From assembly GCA_008080765.1 (NCBI GenBank), contig SHMU01000005.1, positions 1 through 50,620 on the forward strand: 50,620 nt of DNA, in the 5' to 3' direction. Under the pieces are notes generated by a model that saw nothing but the letters and a program-made list of their open reading frames with translations, was not told the DNA's origin and did not search any database. Shown here one piece after another: positions 45,101-50,620 of the stretch (the stretch's first letter is position 1; each line of letters opens with the position of its first letter). A program made the position numbers and the translations under genes. This stretch comes from Promethearchaeota archaeon. GTDB taxonomy: Archaea; Asgardarchaeota; Lokiarchaeia; Sigyniarchaeales; SOKP01.

Positions 45101-45624
45101 ATCCCGCAATTAATTGGATTGAATCCTATTCAAATTATCCCGAGTATATCAAAGAATGGTGGAAAGAGGAAGTTCATATAGATTGGATGGAGATAGATTT
45201 AAATTGGTTTCAAGCAAGAAAAAGGGTAAACCAAATTTTATCTCAAGAACACGAATTAAAAAACATGACCCAATTAATCGGGGAAGAAAATCTACCCGAA
45301 CAACAACAATTAGATCTTTTTACCGCGGGCTTAATTAAAGATGCTTTTCTCATTCAGAATGCCTTTGATGAGATAGATACCTTTACCAGTCCAAAAAAGA
45401 TGCTAGCATTAATATCATTAATTTTATTATTTTATCAAGAAGGAAAAAATCTCTTAAATCAAGGTTATCTTATCAAAGATATCAAGGAGCTTGATGTGAT
45501 AAATAGGTTTAAAAGAATCAAAAACACTATACCCAATGAGGAAATAATAGAGATAACAGAAATGAAAAATGAATTATTAAAACAAATTGAAAGTCTTCGA
45601 AAATCATATGGGGTGATCCGTTAA
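42151..45624 (+). CDS. atpA: A-type ATPase catalytic subunit A with intein
   Basis: The 1157-residue precursor contains a 542-residue intein (252-793). Splicing leaves a 615-residue subunit A, a normal size. The host protein has the N-terminal beta barrel, the bulge domain (QRPLDKI onward), and the nucleotide-binding domain with P-loop GGFGTGK-T, which is split by the intein exactly between Lys and Thr. After the intein come CGERGNE and [26 protein letters not shown], typical of the catalytic subunit. ATP synthesis therefore depends on splicing. The TTG start is supported by AGAGGA about 10 bases upstream and overlaps subunit E. Subunit B starts at the base after the stop. Confidence 0.97.
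   Translation: [1157 protein letters not shown]
42904..44529 (+). mobile_element. Intein with LAGLIDADG homing endonuclease in atpA
   Basis: The 542-residue intein begins with Cys ([14 protein letters not shown], block A) and ends with His-Asn before Thr+1 (FILHN|T, block G). Block B is [12 protein letters not shown] (TxxH). Two LAGLIDADG motifs are [10 protein letters not shown] and [11 protein letters not shown], each with its acidic residue, so the endonuclease may be active. Between block B and the first LAGLIDADG lies a helix-turn-helix-like part ([19 protein letters not shown]). Block F is [16 protein letters not shown]. All splicing residues are intact. The insertion in the P-loop is a known favourite site for inteins in vacuolar/archaeal ATPase catalytic subunits. 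Confidence 0.96.
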
Positions 45625-47007
45625 GTGAGTGTGAGTTATAAAAAAATCAGTCAGATAATTGGACCGTTAATTTTTCTGCAAAATAATCATAATGCTCAAT
45701 ATGGAGAAATTGTTAAAATCGTCATGGATAATGGCGAAGAAAGAAACGGAGAAGTAATCAAAATTGACGAAGAGGTCATCTTAATCGAAGTATTCGAAGA
45801 TACTAAAGGACTCTCAAGTGTAAATTCGGAGGTAAGATTTACTAATGAAACCTTCAAATTGAAACTTTCAAAAGATATGTTAGGTGGGACTTTTAACTCA
45901 TTAGGAAAACCCATTGATATTAAAACCCGAAAGATTTTAAAATCTGACATTATTCAAGAATTAAGTAGAGATATTAATAGCACACCTATTAATCCCTATG
46001 CAAGAGATTATCCCACAGAAGTCATACAAACAGGGATTTCAGGAATAGATGGTTTATTTACCTTAGTGCGTGGACAAAAATTGCCCATCTTCAGCGGCCA
46101 AGGTCTTTCGCATAACGAATTAGCTGCACAAATAGTTTCCCAAGCAAAAGTGTTAACCGAAGAGCCTTTTTTAATTATTTTTTGTGGTATTGGAGTAATT
46201 CAAGATCAAGCTATTAGCTTCATAGATCGCTTTAAAGAAAGCGGAAATATTCAAAATATTATTTCTTTTATAAATTTTGCAGACGACCCCGTAATGGAAC
46301 GATTGATGATACCTCATGTTGCATTAACAGCTTCGGAATTCTTTGCCTTTGATAAAGAAATGCATGTATTAGTGGTATTAATCGATATGACTAATTATGC
46401 GGAAGCATTACGCGAATTAAGTTTATCTAAAGAGGAGATACCGAGTAGAAAGGGATATCCCGGACATATTTATACGGATTTTGCTCGGATTTATGAACGT
46501 ACAGGTCTCATTAAGGGAAAAAAAGGGTCAGTCACTCAGATTCCTATTTTAACCATGCCAAATGACGATATCACGCATCCCATTCCCGATACCTCGGGAT
46601 ATATTACTGATGGACAGCTCGTATTGAGTCGTGATCTTGAAAAAAAAGAGATTTATCCACCCTTAGAGGTTCTGGCTTCAATATCGAGGTTGATGAAAGA
46701 TTCAATTGGTCAAAATACTACCCGAGAAGATCATGCTGATCTAAGCTCTCAATTAATCGCCTCATATTCGAAGGCATTAGATATAAGAGATTTAGCATCG
46801 ATTGTAGGGGAGGACAGTCTTGATCCCAATCAAAAGCGATTATTAGAATTTTCTGATGTATTTGAAAAAAAATTTCTTAATCAAAAAGGGATTGAAAATA
46901 GAGATTTTACCACCACATTAAATTTGGGATGGGAAATCGCATCAATGCTTTCAAAATCGCAATTAACGAGAATTAAAACTAAATTTATTGAAAAATATTA
47001 TCAGTGA
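45625..47007 (+). CDS. atpB: A-type ATPase subunit B (non-catalytic)
   Basis: A 460-residue subunit that alternates with subunit A in the hexameric head. Typical B features are visible: [53 protein letters not shown] in place of a Walker P-loop, [39 protein letters not shown], and [17 protein letters not shown]. It starts with GTG directly after the subunit A stop, so translation is probably coupled. The length is normal for the family. Confidence 0.97.
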   Translation: MSVSYKKISQIIGPLIFLQNNHNAQYGEIVKIVMDNGEERNGEVIKIDEEVILIEVFEDTKGLSSVNSEVRFTNETFKLKLSKDMLGGTFNSLGKPIDIKTRKILKSDIIQELSRDINSTPINPYARDYPTEVIQTGISGIDGLFTLVRGQKLPIFSGQGLSHNELAAQIVSQAKVLTEEPFLIIFCGIGVIQDQAISFIDRFKESGNIQNIISFINFADDPVMERLMIPHVALTASEFFAFDKEMHVLVVLIDMTNYAEALRELSLSKEEIPSRKGYPGHIYTDFARIYERTGLIKGKKGSVTQIPILTMPNDDITHPIPDTSGYITDGQLVLSRDLEKKEIYPPLEVLASISRLMKDSIGQNTTREDHADLSSQLIASYSKALDIRDLASIVGEDSLDPNQKRLLEFSDVFEKKFLNQKGIENRDFTTTLNLGWEIASMLSKSQLTRIKTKFIEKYYQ

Positions 47008-47023
47008 GGGGTTTTCGTTAGCA

Positions 47024-47665
47024 ATGAGCTTTAGAAAAATAAAACCGACCAAGAGCAACCTTTTAAAATTAAAATATCACCTTGAATTCATAGATAAGGG
47101 AAAAAATTTCTTAGAATTTAAAAAAAACGAGCTGATCCAAGAGATAAGAGATGCATGGGAGCTCTATAAAGCAAAGAGAAAAGACTTTTTTAATGTAGGA
47201 GGACAAGTTTTTCATACACTAAATGAAACTTATAAAGAACAAGGTAAATGGGGTTTCAATTTAATTAGTCAATTTGCTGAGCTCCAATATTCTCCAATGG
47301 TCGAACTAAAATATTTAAAAAAAATTGGGATAGCAATTCCTCAGCTAGATTTTGAGTTGGAACAAAAAGAAAGTTTGCCACCTTATTCATTTGATAATAC
47401 CAGTAAAAATTTGGATGAATTAATGCAATTACTAACGGAATTTATTAAAAAATTATTATCACTAGCAGAAATTGAAGATAAACTTATTAAATATGCATTT
47501 AATTTTCAAAAAATTTCCCGAAGAATTCAAGGACTTAAAAATATTATTAAACCGCAGATAATGGACGATATAAAGAAAATAGAAAGCATTTTGGAGGAAG
47601 TAGAGCGGGAAACTTTCGTCCGCTTAAAAAAAACAAAAGATATGATTAAAAATTCAACAAAATAG
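47024..47665 (+). CDS. atpD: A-type ATPase subunit D (rotor axle)
   Basis: A 213-residue helical hairpin protein. The N-terminus (MSFRKIKPTKSNLLKLKYHLEF, then LEFKKNELIQEI) is the family signature, and C-terminal LKKTKDMI ends the second helix. I chose ATG 47024 because it gives the standard N-terminus and has GAGGGG upstream. An in-frame TTG at 46988 would overlap subunit B and add 12 residues. It turns inside the A/B head together with subunit F and rests on subunit C. Confidence 0.93.
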   Translation: MSFRKIKPTKSNLLKLKYHLEFIDKGKNFLEFKKNELIQEIRDAWELYKAKRKDFFNVGGQVFHTLNETYKEQGKWGFNLISQFAELQYSPMVELKYLKKIGIAIPQLDFELEQKESLPPYSFDNTSKNLDELMQLLTEFIKKLLSLAEIEDKLIKYAFNFQKISRRIQGLKNIIKPQIMDDIKKIESILEEVERETFVRLKKTKDMIKNSTK

Positions 47666-47676
47666 AGGTATATTAC

Positions 47677-50001
47677 ATGAGACAAATGAGTTTATTCAAT
47701 GTTTCAATTCAAAAAAATCTTGGATTCAGTCTCTTAATGAGTTTAGCTGAAGAGGAACTTGTTCATATTAAACCAAAAGAGAGCGGAGAGATCCAAGAGG
47801 AATTGGAAGGAAAGAAAAAACATAAGAAAGATATTAAAGCATTAAAAGAAAACTTACAAGAATTATTTAAAAAATTAGGGATTGACAAATCTGAATTTGA
47901 GGATTTAGAGTTAGAAGAAGAAGGAAAGATGCAATTTACTATTAAGGATTTGTATGAATTAATCCATTATATCAGAGATGAGATTAATTTTTATATTAAC
48001 AGAATTAATGAATTAGACCGATATATTATTAAAGCCAATATTGAGCTTGAAAATATTGAAAGCATCAGAAAAACCTATAAATTTCTCGATTCCTACGAAT
48101 TAAATCGAACCTATTTGAGATATTTTGATCAATTAAACTTAAAAGCCTATATAACTTTCTCTAAAAATCTGCCAATATTGAATGAACTTTTTCAATTTTC
48201 TGAATTTCCTAATGTCTATCAATATAAATGGATTTCAGAAGATATGATAGCTTTTTTCGTAATTTACCCAAAAAAGAATGAACAAAAACTTAACGAACGG
48301 ATTAATTATATCCATGGCGAAGAAATTCCAATTCTAAAGAAATATTTATCATGGGATGGTATTAACTTCGAGCGAATTAATAAAGAGATAGATTCCATTA
48401 ATAAAACACTCAGTAAATATGAAAAAGAATTAGAAAGGTTAAGAAGTGAAAATCTGCGAAAATTTGCGGCGATTTTCGAGGTAGTAAATAACTTAGAGGA
48501 ATATAATTGGGCGGAGAATCAATTCATCGCAACATCTACAGATTTAGTGGAATTGGATTTTTTTGTACCATCAAATTCTAAAGAAGAGATCAAGCAAAAA
48601 TTAAAAGCCAAGTTTGAAACCAATATCAGAATCCATATTAAAGATGTAGAAAGAAATCAAAGAGAAAGAGAACGAAAAAGAGAGAAAATAAGAAGAAAAG
48701 AAGTTAAAAAGGGTTCTAAGAAAAGTGCTGAAAGAGAATATGAAAAAGGAGAAACAGAAAGAGAAAAAGACTTATCCGAAGATATTCTGGAGGGAAGAGA
48801 GGGAGAAGAAGACGAAGAAGAACAATTATCAGAAAGTGCACCCACACAATTTAAGCATAATCGAATTATAAGACCATTTGAACTATTAACAAAAATGTAT
48901 GGTGTTCCCTCCTATTCAGAAATTGATCCCACACCCTTTTTGTTCATAACCTTTCCCTTATTATTTGGAATTATGTTTGGAGATATCGGCCATGGAGTTG
49001 TACTCATTTTTTCGGGAATTATTGGAGCACTTTTCTTCAAGAAAAGGAATAAAAATATAAACAAAATGAGTTGGATTATATTTTATTGTGGATGGTGGGC
49101 AATTCTTTTTGGATTTCTATATGGGGAATTCTTTGGGGGGCATATGATTTTCGATTATCATCTTGAACCAATAGAGATTCCTATCCCTTTTGATGGCAGT
49201 ATAGTTCTTCATAAACCTCTATCGAATGTGATGAGTCTATTATGGGTAACCATTTTTGTCGGTATTCTCCATCTTAATTTGGGATTATTAATCCAAATGG
49301 CGAATTACATCCTTAATAAGAAAAAATATCAAGCATTTGCAGAAGCCTTCATGAAAATTCTATTTCTCAATTCTTTGGTAGCTCTCGTCGTGATATGGGG
49401 GATAGATCTTAATGCATGGCTCTCAGAGCCGTATCCAATATTATTGCCCATTATTCCGGGATTAATGTTAATTATTTTAAAACCACTCGGAAAATTATTA
49501 AGAATTTCTTACATGAGAAAAGAATCATACGGACAACTATTAAGTGAAGGTTCTATTGAGACTTTTGAAACTGTATTATCGGTTCCTAGCAACATCTTGT
49601 CATATCTAAGATTATTAGCCTTAGCCTTAGCACATATATCTTTAATGGTAGCTATTACGGAAATCTCGAGACTTTTTAGCGGATCACAACTCTTCTCTCA
49701 GATCCTAGTTATTATTATATTAATATTTGGAAATGCTATCGTGATTTTATTGGAAGGGATTACAGTCTTTATTAACGCATTGCGATTAAACTTTTATGAG
49801 TTTTTTTTCAAATTTTATGAAGGGAGAGGTACAGAGTTCTCACCATTTATATTAGAGCAGGATTTTTCCAAAATAGAATTTAAACCAGAAGTCGAGAAAG
49901 ATGAGATCTCCGAGGAGATAGAGAAAGAAATTGAAACTAGAAAGGCAAAAGAATATATTGAAGAAACAGAAGAATATATCTCTAAGAAATATCTAAAATA
50001 A
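47677..50001 (+). CDS. atpI: A-type ATPase membrane subunit I (a)
   Basis: A 774-residue subunit. The N-terminal cytosolic half (about 1-410) is helical and attaches the peripheral stalks. The C-terminal half has about seven to eight membrane helices starting at PTPFLFITFPLLFGIMFGDIGHG. The proton/sodium-path arginine is R645 in ILSYLRLLALALAHISL. An unusual stretch of about 65 residues near 325-390 is almost purely Arg, Lys and Glu (RERERKREKIRRKEVKK and onward, then EEDEEEQ). GAGGT lies before the ATG. It is the last structural gene of the operon. Confidence 0.94.
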   Translation: MRQMSLFNVSIQKNLGFSLLMSLAEEELVHIKPKESGEIQEELEGKKKHKKDIKALKENLQELFKKLGIDKSEFEDLELEEEGKMQFTIKDLYELIHYIRDEINFYINRINELDRYIIKANIELENIESIRKTYKFLDSYELNRTYLRYFDQLNLKAYITFSKNLPILNELFQFSEFPNVYQYKWISEDMIAFFVIYPKKNEQKLNERINYIHGEEIPILKKYLSWDGINFERINKEIDSINKTLSKYEKELERLRSENLRKFAAIFEVVNNLEEYNWAENQFIATSTDLVELDFFVPSNSKEEIKQKLKAKFETNIRIHIKDVERNQRERERKREKIRRKEVKKGSKKSAEREYEKGETEREKDLSEDILEGREGEEDEEEQLSESAPTQFKHNRIIRPFELLTKMYGVPSYSEIDPTPFLFITFPLLFGIMFGDIGHGVVLIFSGIIGALFFKKRNKNINKMSWIIFYCGWWAILFGFLYGEFFGGHMIFDYHLEPIEIPIPFDGSIVLHKPLSNVMSLLWVTIFVGILHLNLGLLIQMANYILNKKKYQAFAEAFMKILFLNSLVALVVIWGIDLNAWLSEPYPILLPIIPGLMLIILKPLGKLLRISYMRKESYGQLLSEGSIETFETVLSVPSNILSYLRLLALALAHISLMVAITEISRLFSGSQLFSQILVIIILIFGNAIVILLEGITVFINALRLNFYEFFFKFYEGRGTEFSPFILEQDFSKIEFKPEVEKDEISEEIEKEIETRKAKEYIEETEEYISKKYLK

Positions 50002-50024
50002 TCTACAATTATAGGAGAATAAAA

Positions 50025-50423
50025 ATGGAAAAGAATGCGATAAAAATACATCTGTCAAGACCAAAGCAGGCATTTATACTACTTTTAGTTTTGTGTTCCA
50101 TTATTCTTTTCTTTTTACTAGTTCTTGAGGAAGTCAATATAATCGTTTCAGTATTGATAGTAATTTTCTTATTCTTATTTTTTCTCGGAATCATTTTAAA
50201 GACCAAGAAGATCAAGCTCCGCATTTTTAAAGTATATACTAAATATGAATCAGATTTTGAAAAATCAAAAGAAGAATTTAAAAGTGAAAAAGAACCCCAA
50301 ATTAGAAGCAATGCACTAAAATATTCTTATCGCAAACCCTTAGTACGTAAATGCGAAAATTGCGGATTTATACTCTCCCAATTTGCAAAGAAGTGTCCAA
50401 ATTGTGGCAACTCACAGCAGTAA
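50025..50423 (+). CDS. Small membrane protein with C-terminal zinc ribbon
   Basis: A 132-residue protein. Two hydrophobic helices (about 16-34 and 38-58) form a hairpin, followed by a charged stretch and a C-terminal zinc ribbon CENCGFILSQFAKKCPNCG. Both CxxC pairs are intact. TAGGAG lies shortly before the ATG. It follows subunit I by 23 bases and may be part of the same transcript. I know of no ATPase subunit of this form. An assembly or membrane quality-control role would be a guess. It is the last gene before the right terminal repeat. Confidence 0.65.
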   Translation: MEKNAIKIHLSRPKQAFILLLVLCSIILFFLLVLEEVNIIVSVLIVIFLFLFFLGIILKTKKIKLRIFKVYTKYESDFEKSKEEFKSEKEPQIRSNALKYSYRKPLVRKCENCGFILSQFAKKCPNCGNSQQ

Positions 50424-50482
50424 ACCCTTATAAATCTAGCAATCAAATCTTTTTTAATAATATAACAAAATTACTCCCTTTA

Positions 50483-50620
50483 GTGTAATTCATAGTAGAA
50501 TAAAATATCCTTAAACGTAGACACTATATTAATCAATATCTTACTTGAATACTATTGTTCTTTTAATAAAAAGCCCTCCTTTTACTTTACATGTACTCGA
50601 TTGGAACCGCAGCGGAACTG
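50483..50620 (-). repeat. Right terminal inverted repeat
   Basis: Reverse complement of positions 1-138 with two mismatches. The outer 46 bases are identical to the left end. It ends at exactly the same base as the left copy begins. A 59-base gap with no feature separates it from the last gene. Confidence 0.95.

Noticed and set aside
46988-47023. TTG start for subunit D that overlaps subunit B
   Set aside because: The ATG at 47024 gives the standard family N-terminus and lies after a GAGGGG site.
1-50620. The window as a complete linear virus, plasmid or Borg-like element
   Set aside because: No polymerase, capsid, terminase, partition or replication gene is present. Core ATPase genes dominate one end and strand use changes several times. 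The inverted ends alone are not enough.

Overview
The window is a low-GC archaeal sequence, most likely from an Asgard archaeon (Lokiarchaeia-like). This placement is inferred from gene content, not from a phylogenetic marker. Two signals lie together. One is an A-type ATPase operon, which marks archaea. The other is a dense set of eukaryote-like signalling parts: a Rag/Gtr-type GTPase with a C-terminal roadblock-like domain, a roadblock-GTPase fusion, a gelsolin-like protein and longin-like domains. No rRNA, tRNA or CRISPR array was seen. Many genes have clear Shine-Dalgarno sites (GGAGGT, AGGTG, GGTGA), and TATA-like boxes are present.

Layout. 1-138 and 50483-50620 are near-perfect terminal inverted repeats (136 of 138 positions match). 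0.3-9.0 kb (+) carries metabolic and folding genes: a PflX-like radical SAM protein, a long FKBP/SlyD-type prolyl isomerase, a short-chain dehydrogenase, a uroporphyrinogen-decarboxylase-like protein, a GH38-like glycosidase and a zinc-type alcohol dehydrogenase. 9.2-13.1 kb holds an MFS transporter, an ITPK/RimK-like ATP-grasp enzyme, UppP and a low-molecular-weight tyrosine phosphatase.

13.1-30.3 kb is one long minus-strand array. In transcription order it runs: small membrane protein, membrane chemoreceptor, longin-like protein, CheW, CheY, CheA, a 1042-residue coiled-coil protein, an unknown protein, a CheW-CheC-CheC fusion, a gelsolin-like protein, a roadblock-GTPase fusion, a hybrid histidine kinase with a C-terminal longin-like domain, a Rag-like GTPase and a zinc-finger protein. 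30.8-32.3 kb is a divergent gene of unknown function. 32.5-39.0 kb (minus) adds an LCIB-like carbonic anhydrase, a CheR-coiled-coil-CheD fusion, a SpoIIAA/STAS-like protein, CheB and a nicotinamidase. 39.2-50.4 kb (+) is the A-ATPase operon in the order K-C-H-F-E-A-B-D-I, with an intein inside the P-loop of subunit A, followed by a zinc-ribbon membrane protein.

How the parts may work together. The core chemosensory set is complete: receptor, CheW, CheA, CheY, CheB, CheR, CheC and CheD-like. No archaellum gene, pilus gene or recognisable CheF lies beside it. Its immediate neighbours are GTPase, roadblock, longin and gelsolin proteins. The main hypothesis is a chemosensory pathway whose output is a small-GTPase/actin-type polarity or cytoskeletal module instead of an archaellum. 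Gene adjacency and domain content are visible in the sequence; the functional coupling is inference.
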